Shown: one piece after another, positions 18,080-27,861 of the stretch
Position numbering within the stretch: position 1 is the first letter of the stretch
Layout of the letters: each line of letters opens with the position of its first letter
Assembly: GCF_002760435.1 (NCBI RefSeq)
Contig: NZ_AUUU01000039.1
Location: forward strand, 78,113 to 142,112
Source of the DNA: Clostridium sp. LS
GTDB taxonomy: Bacteria; Bacillota; Clostridia; Clostridiales; Clostridiaceae
Reading direction: 5' to 3'
DNA: 64,000 nucleotides
Position numbers and translations under genes: made by a program
The notes under the pieces: generated by a model
What the model was told of the DNA's origin: nothing
The model's database searches: none
Seen by the model: only the letters and a program-made list of their open reading frames with translations

Positions 18080-18886
18080 TTGAAAACCAAAATGGGATTT
18101 GGGCAGAAATTTGCGTATAGTTTTTATGATTTTGCTGCCTATAAAGAGTTCGTTATTCAAGGACTTGGAAAAGCGATTTTTTATACTTTTCTTGTTTCTT
18201 TGATTTTATCAATAATAACTAATATTAAAACAATAGATGAATTTAATTCTGAAATATCAAGTGTACAAGCAACATTTATACATAGTGCACCAAATTTTGA
18301 ATTTAAGGACGGTATACTTTCAGTAAGTTCTGATGAACCAATTTATTATAAACATAATGACACGATGTTTATCGTAGATACAAGCGGCAAAACAACTAGT
18401 TCAGTTTTAGCTCCGTATAGTGATGGTATATATATAAATTCAGACACTCTTACCCTTAGGCAAAATTATAATACAGTTCAAACAATTAGTTTGTCAGAGT
18501 TTAATCAATTTGGTGACTTTGTTTTAACAAACAAAATTGTTCTTGATTTGTTTTCAGTTTCAAAATTGATAGTTCCAGTTTTATTACTTATATTAAATCC
18601 AATCATTTCATTTTTAGTGAATTTGGTTTCAATATTTGCAATATTAGCACCTTTCAGTTTGTCAATAAGCTCGCTTATGGAGGTAAATTTAAGTTATGTT
18701 AAAGCCTGCACATTAAGTTGCTATGCCATAACTTTACCTTTATTACTTGAAGCTTTACTATTTGTGGCAGGGATAAATATTCCTGAATTTTATATTATAT
18801 TCTATTTAATTGGTGTAGTTTATTGTGGGCTAGCAATTAAAGAAATAAAAAAAACTGATAAGTCAAATTTAAATTATATGAACTAA
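18080..18886 (+). CDS. DUF1189-family membrane protein
   Basis: 268 aa integral membrane protein. A transmembrane helix near 30-47 is followed by an external domain (50-155) and about four more helices at 155-255. The N-terminal GFGQKFAYSFYDFAAYKEF is the DUF1189 pattern. TTG start at 18080: AGGAGG ends 7 bases before it, whereas the ATG four codons on is too far. Function unknown. Divergent from queD with shared palindromic operators, so it may respond to the same signal. Confidence 0.75.
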   Translation: MKTKMGFGQKFAYSFYDFAAYKEFVIQGLGKAIFYTFLVSLILSIITNIKTIDEFNSEISSVQATFIHSAPNFEFKDGILSVSSDEPIYYKHNDTMFIVDTSGKTTSSVLAPYSDGIYINSDTLTLRQNYNTVQTISLSEFNQFGDFVLTNKIVLDLFSVSKLIVPVLLLILNPIISFLVNLVSIFAILAPFSLSISSLMEVNLSYVKACTLSCYAITLPLLLEALLFVAGINIPEFYIIFYLIGVVYCGLAIKEIKKTDKSNLNYMN

Positions 18887-18900
18887 GTTTTAAGTAAATA

Positions 18901-18942
18901 TTTAAATTAAAGGAGTAGATCAATCTACTCCTTTAATTTAAA
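18901..18942. terminator. Very strong bidirectional terminator
   Basis: A 20-bp perfect inverted repeat (18901-18920 / 18923-18942) between two convergent genes, beginning TTTAAATTAAAGGAGTAGAT. Confidence 0.85.
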
Positions 18943-18943
18943 T

Positions 18944-19465
18944 CTATTTTTGGGTAAAAGTAAAAATTGAAGTAATATGAAGAATATCAAGTAAAATAAC
19001 TATATTGATGCAAACTAAAATTCCGCATAGAATATCTTCTAACTTTCCATTTGTTTTAAATTTGCCTAAAGAAAATTTCTTTTTGCTAAAAGGATAAAAC
19101 CATGGTAACCCCCCAATAGTAAAACTATCCAATACTAAGTGAGATAATATTCCTAAAAAAATGCCCTTTATGCCTGACATTAATATCTTATTATTAGTAA
19201 TACCAAAGCTCATTGAATACAAAAGTAAATATATAAGCGGACCATGAAATAATTTTCTATGTCCTGCAAATTTATTTATTGCACTTGAAACCACTTTTGT
19301 CTTTTTTCCAATATAACTATTTTTGTGGTCTATATCAGGTAATATACTTCCAAGAATTGCACCACCTATAAATGTTACGGTTGATATTACTGGCAAACCT
19401 GCCATTTGTGAACTTATGTATAATCCTGATAGTATTCCTCCATTTAAATGTGTTTTATAATTCAT
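18944..19465 (-). CDS. DUF457/YdjM-like membrane-bound metal-dependent hydrolase
   Basis: 173 aa with about four hydrophobic helices. Conserved metal-ligand pattern of the family: H6 in YKTHLNGG, PDIDH (about 44-48), GHRKLFHG and HLVLDSF. Family members are predicted metal-dependent membrane hydrolases; no substrate is known. Convergent with the DUF1189 gene. Confidence 0.78.
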   Translation of the reverse strand: MNYKTHLNGGILSGLYISSQMAGLPVISTVTFIGGAILGSILPDIDHKNSYIGKKTKVVSSAINKFAGHRKLFHGPLIYLLLYSMSFGITNNKILMSGIKGIFLGILSHLVLDSFTIGGLPWFYPFSKKKFSLGKFKTNGKLEDILCGILVCINIVILLDILHITSIFTFTQK

Positions 19466-19519
19466 TTATGCACGCCTACTTTCAATTGTATATAATTTTA
19501 TCTTTCGTTTATTATTTAA

Positions 19520-19560
19520 ACAAGAAAATTCCACTAAAATAATAATTATTCTAGTGGAAT
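19520..19560 (-). terminator. Terminator of feo operon
   Basis: Stem ATTCCACTA (19528-19536) / TAGTGGAAT (19552-19560) followed on the minus strand by TTTT, downstream of the small Cys-rich feo gene. Confidence 0.7.
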
Positions 19561-19637
19561 CATATTTTAACATAAATTTCATAAGTAAAGCAATTATTTA
19601 TAACTATTAGAACTTAAAATATAATTTTACCTAAATT

Positions 19638-19793
19638 CTATCTTGCATTATCGTTCTTATCTGAACATACTTTTTTTGCTTTACATCCATCGCATCCGCA
19701 ATTACATTTTCCTTTTGAAGAGTTTCTCAATGATTTAAAAATTACATATCCAGCAAAACCTACTATTACAATCGTTACTAGTATCTCTATCAT
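19638..19793 (-). CDS. FeoB-associated Cys-rich membrane protein
   Basis: 51 aa. One N-terminal transmembrane helix (MIEILVTIVIVGFAGYVIF) then a basic stretch and a cysteine cluster (CNCGCDGC and a fifth Cys). This matches the small FeoB-associated proteins found after feoB in Firmicutes. It lies 58 bases after feoB in the same direction. It probably assists iron transport at the membrane (inferred). Confidence 0.8.
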   Translation of the reverse strand: MIEILVTIVIVGFAGYVIFKSLRNSSKGKCNCGCDGCKAKKVCSDKNDNAR

Positions 19794-19851
19794 TTAAGTT
19801 TCACCTGCCTTAATATTGAATTTGAGATAATAATATAGTTTACACAAATTT

Positions 19852-21660
19852 TTAAAAGAATAAATGATTCATTTTCAAGTAAAAATATGCCAGCTTTATG
19901 ATATACCCTCCAAGGTTATATACTAGAAAAGCAGCAATCCAAGCAACTACTAATTGGAAAAATATAGAAAATAAAGTTAGCTTAAGTCCATATTCTTTGT
20001 GCATAGTTCCTATTGTAGATATACATGGAGTATATAACAATATAAATACTAAAAAAGCATATGCAGAAATAGCAGTAAAATGACTTGGTAGAATAATTGA
20101 TAAATCGCCTGCATATATTACTTGCATTGAAGCTAAAACTGACTCTTTAGCAAGTAGTCCTGAAAGAAGCGATACAGCTGATTGCCAGTTACCAAAACCT
20201 AATGGTGCAAATATTGGTGCAAGTACATTACCAATTGATGCTAATATGCTCTCATCCACTTTTTCAACCATTCCATAAAAATTGAAATTAGATAAAAACC
20301 ATACAACAACACTCATAGCAAATATTATTGTTGATGCTTTTTGAAGAAAGCCCATAGCTTTGTCTAAAGTTTGTTTATAGATTGAAGAAATCTTAGGCAT
20401 TTTATACTCAGGAATTTCAATAATAAAAGGTTCCTCATCTTTTCTGAAATATGTGTTTTTGAATAGAATCCCTAGTAAGAATGCAACTATAACTCCAAGT
20501 AGATATAGTGATGACACAGCTAGTCCTCTATGTGATTTAAAGAAAACTGCTGCAAAAACTGTATAAACAGGTAATCTTGCATTACAAGACATAAATGGCA
20601 CTAGTAACGCTGTTAACTTTCTGTCTTTTTCACTTTCTAAGGTTCTGGCTGTCATTATTGCAGGAACTGTGCAGCCAAAACCTATGATCATAGGAATAAA
20701 TGCTTTTCCTGAAAGTCCCATTTTTCTCATCAATTTATCCATCATAAATGCAACTCTTGCCATATAGCCACTATCTTCTAATATAGTAATACATATAAAT
20801 AATACTAAGATTATTGGTAAAAGGACTAAGATGCCACCCACACCAGAAATTATTCCATCTATTATAAGAGAACTAAACCAATGTGAAGTACTTGAAAGTA
20901 AAATTCGTGCATATGGAATAAGATAATCATTAAGTGATGAATCCAAGAAATCAGAAATTGGTTGTCCAACCCAAGAAAAAGTCAATTGAAACATTAAAGC
21001 CATTAATACTATAAAAATTGGATATGCTAAAATTGGATTAAGAACAAACTTATCTAATTTTTCAGTAATACTTTCCTTTTTCGTTTTATCAAAGGTTACA
21101 CATAAATTTAACACGCCTTCAATAAAACTATAAGCTTCCTTCTCAGATGAAAAATTAAATTTTTTATTGCTTAATGCTTTTTTAAAATTTCCTTGTTTCA
21201 ATCTATCTTCAATTTTATCAATTCCTTGATTCTTTCCAGCTATTATTGGAATAACTTCAACATCTAATTCTTTTGCTAATTTTTCATAATCAATAGTTAT
21301 TCCTTTATTCTCACAAACATCTATCATATTTAAAGCTAAAATTATTGGCTTATTAAATTGTTTTAGTTGAGTTGTTAAATATAAATTTCTGTTAAGATTT
21401 GATGCATCAACAATATTCAAAATCAAATCAACATTTCCGTCTTCTAAAAAACTTTTTGATACCTTTTCTTCATTTGAAAAAGTATCCATAGCATATATTC
21501 CTGGTAAATCTACAATTTTAATATCTCCAGAAAGAAAGCCTTCCTTTTTATCTACTGTTACGCCAGGCCAATTTCCTACGTACTGATTTGAGCCTGTAAG
21601 TGCATTATATAATGTTGTTTTTCCTACGTTTGGATTACCAAGTAAAGCTACGTTTATCAT
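19852..21660 (-). CDS. feoB: Ferrous iron transporter B
   Basis: 602 aa Fe(II) permease with an N-terminal G domain: G1 GNPNVGKTT (about 8-16), DLPGIYAM (G3) and NMIDV (G4), a helical insertion, then a polytopic Nucleoside-recognition/FeoB_C core with the Cys-containing motif FGCTVPAIMTART. Shorter than E. coli FeoB (773 aa), as is usual in clostridia. FeoA lies 67 bases upstream. Confidence 0.95.
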   Translation of the reverse strand: MINVALLGNPNVGKTTLYNALTGSNQYVGNWPGVTVDKKEGFLSGDIKIVDLPGIYAMDTFSNEEKVSKSFLEDGNVDLILNIVDASNLNRNLYLTTQLKQFNKPIILALNMIDVCENKGITIDYEKLAKELDVEVIPIIAGKNQGIDKIEDRLKQGNFKKALSNKKFNFSSEKEAYSFIEGVLNLCVTFDKTKKESITEKLDKFVLNPILAYPIFIVLMALMFQLTFSWVGQPISDFLDSSLNDYLIPYARILLSSTSHWFSSLIIDGIISGVGGILVLLPIILVLFICITILEDSGYMARVAFMMDKLMRKMGLSGKAFIPMIIGFGCTVPAIMTARTLESEKDRKLTALLVPFMSCNARLPVYTVFAAVFFKSHRGLAVSSLYLLGVIVAFLLGILFKNTYFRKDEEPFIIEIPEYKMPKISSIYKQTLDKAMGFLQKASTIIFAMSVVVWFLSNFNFYGMVEKVDESILASIGNVLAPIFAPLGFGNWQSAVSLLSGLLAKESVLASMQVIYAGDLSIILPSHFTAISAYAFLVFILLYTPCISTIGTMHKEYGLKLTLFSIFFQLVVAWIAAFLVYNLGGYIIKLAYFYLKMNHLFF

Positions 21661-21727
21661 GAATTTAAGTCTCCCCCATTTGCATATAATAAGATTTTTC
21701 AGCTAAAGTATACCACTATTAATTATA

Positions 21728-21952
21728 CTATATTTTCTTTAAATGTATATTTTTAGCATCATTTTTTCTTATAGCTAAATCAAAACCTCTAAAATTAATA
21801 ATTATAGGGTCTCCTAGGGGTGCTGTTCTCCTAAGCTCTACCTCAGTACCTTCGATGCATCCTAAAGCAAATAACCTTTTAATCAGTTTCGAATCACCTT
21901 TAATAGATGTAATTATCCCTTTTTCTCCTGGACTTAAATTACAAATACACAT
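21728..21952 (-). CDS. feoA: FeoA family protein
   Basis: 74 aa SH3-like protein that works with FeoB in Fe(II) uptake. Has the family's LGCIEGTEVELRRTAPLGDP strand order and RGFDLAIRK. First gene of the feoA-feoB-(Cys-rich) operon. GGAGG precedes the ATG. Confidence 0.93.
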   Translation of the reverse strand: MCICNLSPGEKGIITSIKGDSKLIKRLFALGCIEGTEVELRRTAPLGDPIIINFRGFDLAIRKNDAKNIHLKKI

Positions 21953-21995
21953 AATAATAACACCTCCTAATTGAAATCATTTATCATATAATTAA

Positions 21996-22011
21996 GAATA
22001 TCATTATTGTC
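21996..22011 (-). promoter_or_regulatory. Possible Fur box upstream of feoA
   Basis: GAATATCATTATTGTC (plus strand) about 45-60 bases upstream of feoA resembles half of the Fur consensus GATAATGATAATCATTATC. Position is right for an iron repressor site, but AT-richness makes this weak. Confidence 0.35.
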
Positions 22012-22067
22012 TATATTTTTCAATATTAAATGGTATTTTTAGAACAATTTTATTCAATTCTCTCAAA

Positions 22068-22811
22068 TTATTTTTTTATAGCATAAAATCCACATTGCAT
22101 ATGAGAATACCAAAAAACTTCATAAACATTAAATCCAGTATTCTTTAATAATTCTATATGGTCAAGGATAGAAATTGGGTAATACTCTTTATTGAATCGC
22201 GATTTATGATTTTCAATGGCTTGCTTAGTCCTTCCCATATTTTCTTGAAATGCTCCCCATCTGTTTAGTCCAATCAAGGTTCCATTATCAGTTAAGGGTT
22301 TTATATTTTCAAAGGTAATATATATTCCATCATCATTTAGTAAATCATAACAATTCCTAGTTGCAATTATTCTTTCTTCTTTGCTTAAGTAATGATGAAC
22401 CTGTATTGCTGTAATTACATCTACTTTATTACTTATGTATTTACTTAATTCTTGTGAACAGCATTTTTGTATAAAATTTACTCTTTCCATTGATTTTTCT
22501 TTAAACTTTTGCTTTGCCTGCACAAGCATTTCCTCTGATAAATCTGATAATATAAATTTAGTATTTGGAAAAATATTATATGCCTTTTCAATAAAAGTTC
22601 CAGTCCCACACCCTATGTCTAACCATTTTCTGCTTTCTTTATTATAATTAAAAACTAAATCAATTGTTTCATTATGAAAGTTTTCGTAAAAGGGAATTGT
22701 CTTTATAATATTATCATCATATTCTATTGCTTTATGAGGTGTTGTATTATCGTTCTCCATTAGAACTTTATAAGTATTTCTGTTTTTTTCTCTATCAAAA
22801 TTATATGTCAC
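22068..22811 (-). CDS. Class I SAM-dependent methyltransferase
   Basis: 247 aa. Rossmann motif I WLDIGCGTGTF (about 83-93), then acidic FILSDLSEEML and the VDVITAIQVHHYL motif. Methyl acceptor unknown. Divergent from a LysR regulator at 22989, which suggests LysR control. Confidence 0.82.
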   Translation of the reverse strand: MTYNFDREKNRNTYKVLMENDNTTPHKAIEYDDNIIKTIPFYENFHNETIDLVFNYNKESRKWLDIGCGTGTFIEKAYNIFPNTKFILSDLSEEMLVQAKQKFKEKSMERVNFIQKCCSQELSKYISNKVDVITAIQVHHYLSKEERIIATRNCYDLLNDDGIYITFENIKPLTDNGTLIGLNRWGAFQENMGRTKQAIENHKSRFNKEYYPISILDHIELLKNTGFNVYEVFWYSHMQCGFYAIKK

Positions 22812-22907
22812 TTTAAATCTCTCCTTTTTTTATTCATTTTTAGCTGCTTATACTGTAATTTTATTCTAATTAATGTTATAATCCAAATATATATTTTTTA
22901 TATTTAT

Positions 22908-22924
22908 TATAACTATAGTTTATA
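22908..22924. promoter_or_regulatory. Possible LysR operator between divergent genes
   Basis: Perfect 10-bp palindrome AACTATAGTT (22911-22920), flanked by TAT/TATA to give a T-N11-A-like site, in the gap between the methyltransferase and lysR genes. Confidence 0.35.
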
Positions 22925-22988
22925 TCATATATTACAAATTTCAGAATTACTTTACATAATAAAAATTATAGTAACGGAGGATTATTGC

Positions 22989-23879
22989 ATGATTTTAGAT
23001 TTAAACCTGTATAAAGTATTTTATACAGTAGCAAAATATAAAAATATATCCCGCGCATCAGAGATTCTTTTTGTTTCTCAGCCAGCTGTAAGCAAATCAA
23101 TTAAAACTTTAGAAAAAAATCTTGGGATAAAACTCTTTTTACGAAGTTCAAAGGGTGTTACACTAACTTCTGAAGGCGAAGTATTATACAATCACATTGA
23201 GAATGGTTTTGAAGAAATTCTTTTAGGTGAGAGATTGGTTGAAAAATTGAAAAACAAAGATATGGGAACTATCAACATTGGAGTAAGTACTGCCATAGGG
23301 AAAAATTATCTTGTTCCTAAACTTGAGAAATTTATACAACTATACCCTAACTTTAAAATTAATATATTAAATAGGCCTACCATAGATACTGTGCAATTAG
23401 TTGAAGAAGATAAATTAGATTTAGCTATTGTTGGGGCTCCTAATAGTGATGACAATCTGCAATTCGTAAAATTATCGATAATTCACGATATATTCGTAGC
23501 TAGTCCTAGTTATTTAGATAAATTAGCTTACACATCCTTAGAAGATTTGTTTAATCGAGGATCCTTTATGCTTCTCGAAAATCCTAATGTAACTAGAAGT
23601 CATATAGATAATTATTTCATTAGTCAAAATTTAAAAGTAATAACTGATATCGAAGCTAGTAATATGGATTTTTTAATTGAATGCGCCAAAATAGGGCTTG
23701 GAATTACTTCTGTAATAAAAGAATTTATTTTAGATGACTTAAATAACGAGAGATTAATAGAAATTGCTTTAGATACACCTATTCCTCAGCGTCATATTGG
23801 TGTAATATATAAAAATGCATCTAACCTTTCCATAGCATCTAAAACCTTAATAGAATTCCTAAAAAATTATATTAATTAA
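22989..23879 (+). CDS. LysR-family transcriptional regulator
   Basis: 296 aa. N-terminal winged helix (residues 5-65, NISRASEILFVSQPAVSKSI) and a C-terminal type-2 periplasmic-binding-like effector domain. Family dimers bind T-N11-A sites. Start ATG with GGAGG upstream. Effector unknown; the likely target is the divergent methyltransferase gene. Confidence 0.9.
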   Translation: MILDLNLYKVFYTVAKYKNISRASEILFVSQPAVSKSIKTLEKNLGIKLFLRSSKGVTLTSEGEVLYNHIENGFEEILLGERLVEKLKNKDMGTINIGVSTAIGKNYLVPKLEKFIQLYPNFKINILNRPTIDTVQLVEEDKLDLAIVGAPNSDDNLQFVKLSIIHDIFVASPSYLDKLAYTSLEDLFNRGSFMLLENPNVTRSHIDNYFISQNLKVITDIEASNMDFLIECAKIGLGITSVIKEFILDDLNNERLIEIALDTPIPQRHIGVIYKNASNLSIASKTLIEFLKNYIN

Positions 23880-23901
23880 ATATGAACATTTTAGCAAAAA
23901 G

Positions 23902-23935
23902 ACACCAAACAATATATACCTATAAAGTTTGGTGT
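23902..23935 (+). terminator. Terminator after lysR gene
   Basis: 9-bp perfect stem ACACCAAAC (23902-23910) / GTTTGGTGT (23927-23935), 22 bases beyond the stop. Confidence 0.65.
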
Positions 23936-23998
23936 TATAAAATAATTTATTAATTTATATATACCAATAGCACTGCTGTAGCTCTTATTAAGTATTTC

Positions 23999-24370
23999 TT
24001 AATAAGGGAAGTATGGATAAATTGGATATGGTACAGGTGGTGCAATGTAAGGATAAGGTAATAAAGATAATGCTGCTAAAGAAGCTAAAGGAAAAGCTTG
24101 ACGAACAAATCTTCTATACCTTATAGGACCTGGGCCTGGATGGTAATAACCTGGATATACTCTATATTGCTCTGAGTGACTTTCATTTTCACGAGCTAAT
24201 ACGTCTTCGCCAACTAAAATGATAATACGATCTGGGTCTACGTTTTCAATAATTCCATCAAAGGTTCTACCATCAGTTAAAGTTAATTTTGTATGATAAT
24301 ACATACATCTTTTGCATTTTTCATGAATATTTTGTAAGTCTCTGTAATTATCTTCTCTTTCTAATTCCAT
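23999..24370 (-). CDS. Small Sm-like beta-barrel protein with Pro/Tyr-rich tail
   Basis: 123 aa. A helical N-terminus with CKRCMYY (about 19-25), then a short beta-barrel-like segment LTDGRTFDGIIENVDPDR, and a hydrophobic Pro/Tyr-rich tail (LLPYPYIAPPVPYPIYPYF). The tail is reminiscent of spore coat or exosporium proteins; inference only. ATG 24370 is chosen (AAAGGAG 12 bases upstream); an ATG at 24382 touches the site and is unlikely. No assigned function. Confidence 0.6.
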   Translation of the reverse strand: MELEREDNYRDLQNIHEKCKRCMYYHTKLTLTDGRTFDGIIENVDPDRIIILVGEDVLARENESHSEQYRVYPGYYHPGPGPIRYRRFVRQAFPLASLAALSLLPYPYIAPPVPYPIYPYFPY

Positions 24371-24475
24371 TTTTTTGAACATCTCCTTTCGAAAACATCA
24401 TATTCAGTTTTTAGGAAAATCGTTCCATATTATAAAGGAAATGTTCAGAAAAATTATATTACTATTTTTAAAATG

Positions 24476-25492
24476 TTATTTTAAGTTCTTTACTCCTTCT
24501 TCTAATATCTCCATTTGAAGTAGAGTCTGCTCATCGGTAATAGTTTTATCTCCTCCATTTACAATTGCCTCATATAGATCATCATATACTCTTCCGTAGT
24601 CTCCATTAACAGTTTTCACTTTTTCTTCATGAATTATGCCTTCTTCATCAATATACGTTAGAACACCATAATGCTTTAATGTATCAACTCCAAAGTCTTC
24701 ATTCTCAGGCATATAAAATAATTTCAAATGTTCTTCCTGGCGATCCTTTGTCTCTTTTACGAAACATCCTTTTGTTCCATATGCCACAAAACTTGGTCTT
24801 TCCTTGAGTCTAAAGTAACTAGATTTTACGGAAACTTTTAATTTCCCATAATACAAATCTAAATCGAAGTAATCGTTCATTCTTCCCGCTCCCAATAATT
24901 GTCTTACATCATAATGAATATTATCTGGCTTGCCAAAATAACTAATTACCTGATCTAAAGTGTGACAACCATGCCCATATAAATATGAATTTGAAGGAAT
25001 AAAGCTAGTAATTGACAATGGTACTTCAGGACGGTAATAATCATAATTCATTTCTACTTCTAACAATTCACCTAATTTTCCATCTTCAATTACTTTTTGA
25101 ACAGTTAAAAAATCACTATCAAAACGTCTATTTTGATATGCCTGAATAAACAAGCCTTTTTCCTTTGCTAATTCAAATATTTCTTTTGCTTGAATTGATG
25201 TTTCCATAAAAGGCTTTTCAACCAAACAATGTTTATTATGTTCCAATACCATCTTCGCATACTCATAATGACTATCATGTGTTGTACATACAACAATTAA
25301 TTGAATTTCTGAGTCATTTAATAGTTCATCTAAATTAGATATATAATTTATCCCAGAAATTCTATTCCACTTCTCATGGTTTGGGTTTCTTTGATAAACT
25401 GTTTTTACTTTTATATTTTTTCTTTTAATAACAAATGGAAGATGATATCTGTTTGTACTTTTACCATTTCCAATATAACCAATTGTAAGCAT
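24476..25492 (-). CDS. Gfo/Idh/MocA-family NAD(P)-dependent oxidoreductase
   Basis: 338 aa. Rossmann start MLTIGYIGNGKSTNRYH, then VEKPFMETSIQAKE (the EKP motif with the catalytic Lys), and a C-terminal alpha/beta dimerisation domain. The family oxidises or reduces sugars and related polyols. ATG 25492 follows AGGAGG by 4 bases, so the longer upstream reading is not translated. 22 bases after the aldo/keto reductase gene, in an operon. Confidence 0.87.
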   Translation of the reverse strand: MLTIGYIGNGKSTNRYHLPFVIKRKNIKVKTVYQRNPNHEKWNRISGINYISNLDELLNDSEIQLIVVCTTHDSHYEYAKMVLEHNKHCLVEKPFMETSIQAKEIFELAKEKGLFIQAYQNRRFDSDFLTVQKVIEDGKLGELLEVEMNYDYYRPEVPLSITSFIPSNSYLYGHGCHTLDQVISYFGKPDNIHYDVRQLLGAGRMNDYFDLDLYYGKLKVSVKSSYFRLKERPSFVAYGTKGCFVKETKDRQEEHLKLFYMPENEDFGVDTLKHYGVLTYIDEEGIIHEEKVKTVNGDYGRVYDDLYEAIVNGGDKTITDEQTLLQMEILEEGVKNLK

Positions 25493-25514
25493 GAGTCCTC
25501 CTAAATAATTTATC

Positions 25515-26624
25515 TTATGACATAAATTCTGAATGCACTTTTTTAAGTAATTCTGGAATTTGTAAAGATTGAGGACAATGTTGCATACAAAGACCGCAAG
25601 AAACACATTGGTCAGCTCCAGAACCTGCTGGCACTAAATTACTTTGGTACTGCCCTTTATCTACCCAATGAGATTTCATAAGTTGATGATTGTTATAGAG
25701 CTTGAATATCTCCGGAATTGTTACACCCTTTGGACATGGCATGCAATATCTGCAACCTGTGCAGCCAATACTCTTCTTTGCTTCATAAGCTTCACGAATT
25801 GTTTTAATTAAATTTAAATCTTCATCAGACATAACATTTGGAGATGCTTGATTAAATATTTTTAAATTATCCTTCAATTGTTGAAGAGTACTTGTTCCGC
25901 TTAAAACTAAAGAAATTTCAGGCATGTTATATAACCATCTAAAACACCATTCTACCAAAGTACGTTTTTCTGGATATTTATTAATGATATCGTGAACTTC
26001 CTCAGGTACTGTATTAAGTATATATCCTCCCCTTAGAGGTTCCATGATAACTACACCCATGCCTTTATCAGCTGCATATTTTAAACCTTCAACACCAACT
26101 TGCTGTGTTTCATCTAGTATATTAAGCTGAATTTGAGTCATTTCCCAATCAAAGGAATCTACAATTTCTTTAAACGCACTTAGGGTATTATGAATGGAGA
26201 AACCTTTATGAGCTATTTTTCCTTTTTGAATCATTTTATCTAAGAAAGTAAGACCATCAAATTTCTTTACTTTCTCCCAATTTTCGTGATTCATATTGTG
26301 CAAAAGATATACATCTATATGATCAGTTCCTAGTCTTATCAATTGTTCATCTAAATATTTTTCAAAATCTTCATGTTTAGTAATATTCCAAATAGGGCTT
26401 TTAGTAGCTAAATAAGTTTTATCTCGATAACCATCCTTTAGGGCTTTTCCCATTGTTACTTCACTGCCTTTATAGATATAGGCAGTATCTAGGTAATTTA
26501 CGCCGTTATCAAGAGCGTAACGTACCATTTCAATAGCTTCTTTTTCATCAGAAGGAAATCTCATGCATCCGAGTCCAAATCTAGATACTTTCATTCCTGT
26601 TCTTCCATATTGGGTATATTCCAT
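25515..26624 (-). CDS. Aldo/keto reductase with C-terminal 4Fe-4S ferredoxin domain
   Basis: 369 aa. N-terminal TIM-barrel aldo/keto reductase (YGRTGMKVSRFGLGCMRF, catalytic DTAYIYKGSE and Lys in KSPIW). The C-terminal 90 residues hold two ferredoxin-like clusters: CTGCRYCMPC and CVSCGLCMQHC. This architecture is common in anaerobes. Catalytic substrate unknown; the adjacent Gfo/Idh/MocA gene suggests sugar or aldehyde metabolism. Confidence 0.9.
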   Translation of the reverse strand: MEYTQYGRTGMKVSRFGLGCMRFPSDEKEAIEMVRYALDNGVNYLDTAYIYKGSEVTMGKALKDGYRDKTYLATKSPIWNITKHEDFEKYLDEQLIRLGTDHIDVYLLHNMNHENWEKVKKFDGLTFLDKMIQKGKIAHKGFSIHNTLSAFKEIVDSFDWEMTQIQLNILDETQQVGVEGLKYAADKGMGVVIMEPLRGGYILNTVPEEVHDIINKYPEKRTLVEWCFRWLYNMPEISLVLSGTSTLQQLKDNLKIFNQASPNVMSDEDLNLIKTIREAYEAKKSIGCTGCRYCMPCPKGVTIPEIFKLYNNHQLMKSHWVDKGQYQSNLVPAGSGADQCVSCGLCMQHCPQSLQIPELLKKVHSEFMS

Positions 26625-26814
26625 ATAACTTCACACCTTTCTAAAATTAGATAATTTTAGTATACAACTTAGAGTGTAATCTAAGTCAATAGATTTTTTC
26701 ATATCTCTTTTGTAAAATGAAATTAATGTAACATTAGCAAGCAAATGAATAAATTTTATAATAAAAGAAAATCTACTAATATAGAAATTAATACAAAATG
26801 CATGGAGGATTAAA

Positions 26815-27861
26815 ATGAATATACTAAAGAAAGTAATATATATTACTATTATTTTTATCTTATTACATAGCACTAAAGGTACTGCATATGCTAGCTTAAA
26901 TATTGTTCAAAATCCAGTCAAGGTAGCTGTATTCTTAAATAATTTTAATGATCCATTCATTTCTAATGTTAAAAAAAGCTTAGAAAATATTGAAAAAGAA
27001 AATGAAAAAAAAGTCCAGTTTACTTTTTTTGATGCAAAGAGTAATCAAACTATTCAAAATGAAAGTATTGTAAAAGAACTTAATGATAAAAATTTTGATC
27101 TTTTCGTAGTAAATTTAGTAAGTAACAAAATAAGTGACGTAGAAAGTACCTTTAACAAGATATTTCAGAATAATATGCCTCTAATACTACATTTAGCTCC
27201 TAGTTCAGAATTCGCTAATGTTATTAAATCTTATGGCAAAGCTGTCATTATAGGTTCAAACGAAGAGCAATCCGGCACTCTACAAGGGAAAATTCTTGTT
27301 GATGCATGGAATGCTAAGAAAGAAACTATAGATAAAAATAAAGACGATATTTTGCAATATGTTATACTAAAGGGGCCTGCTGACAGCATATCAACAATCT
27401 TTAGGACAAAATATTCCATTGGAGCAATTAATAACGCCGGAATAAAAACACAAGAACTTTTATCAGTCAATTGTAATTGGAATGAAGAATGTGCTAAAAC
27501 CACAATAGAATCAGCCCTGCTAACACTTGATGGTAAAATTGAAGCTATAATATCAAATAACGATGCTATGGCAATAGGCGCTATCAAAACTCTTCAGAAA
27601 TATGGATACAATAAAGAAGATAAATCTAAATATATTCCAGTAGTTGGGATTGATGCTTTGCCAGAAGCTCAAGCACTAATTAAAAAAGGAATTATGACAG
27701 GAACTGTTTTGCAAGATCCTCGTGAGCTTGCAACTGCAATATATATTGTAGGGATGAATATGATTTCTGGAAGATATCCTCTTGAAGGTACGAATTATAA
27801 ATTTGATGAAACTGGAAATACAATTAGAATACCTTACCATCCATATACTAACTTACAATAA
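26815..27861 (+). CDS. Sugar-type periplasmic-binding protein (MglB-like), exported
   Basis: 348 aa with a signal peptide (1-27, no lipobox Cys) and a type-1 periplasmic-binding fold: KVAVFLNNFNDPFI, then GTLQGKILVDAWNA, NDAMAIGAIKTLQKYGYN and PVVGIDALPEA. Related to the clostridial galactose/glucose-binding proteins. The usual FNREP-type ligand motif is replaced by LHLAPSSE, so its specificity has probably drifted. GGAGG sets the ATG. No ABC permease or ATPase nearby; may serve as a sensor or use a distant transporter. Confidence 0.8.
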   Translation: MNILKKVIYITIIFILLHSTKGTAYASLNIVQNPVKVAVFLNNFNDPFISNVKKSLENIEKENEKKVQFTFFDAKSNQTIQNESIVKELNDKNFDLFVVNLVSNKISDVESTFNKIFQNNMPLILHLAPSSEFANVIKSYGKAVIIGSNEEQSGTLQGKILVDAWNAKKETIDKNKDDILQYVILKGPADSISTIFRTKYSIGAINNAGIKTQELLSVNCNWNEECAKTTIESALLTLDGKIEAIISNNDAMAIGAIKTLQKYGYNKEDKSKYIPVVGIDALPEAQALIKKGIMTGTVLQDPRELATAIYIVGMNMISGRYPLEGTNYKFDETGNTIRIPYHPYTNLQ

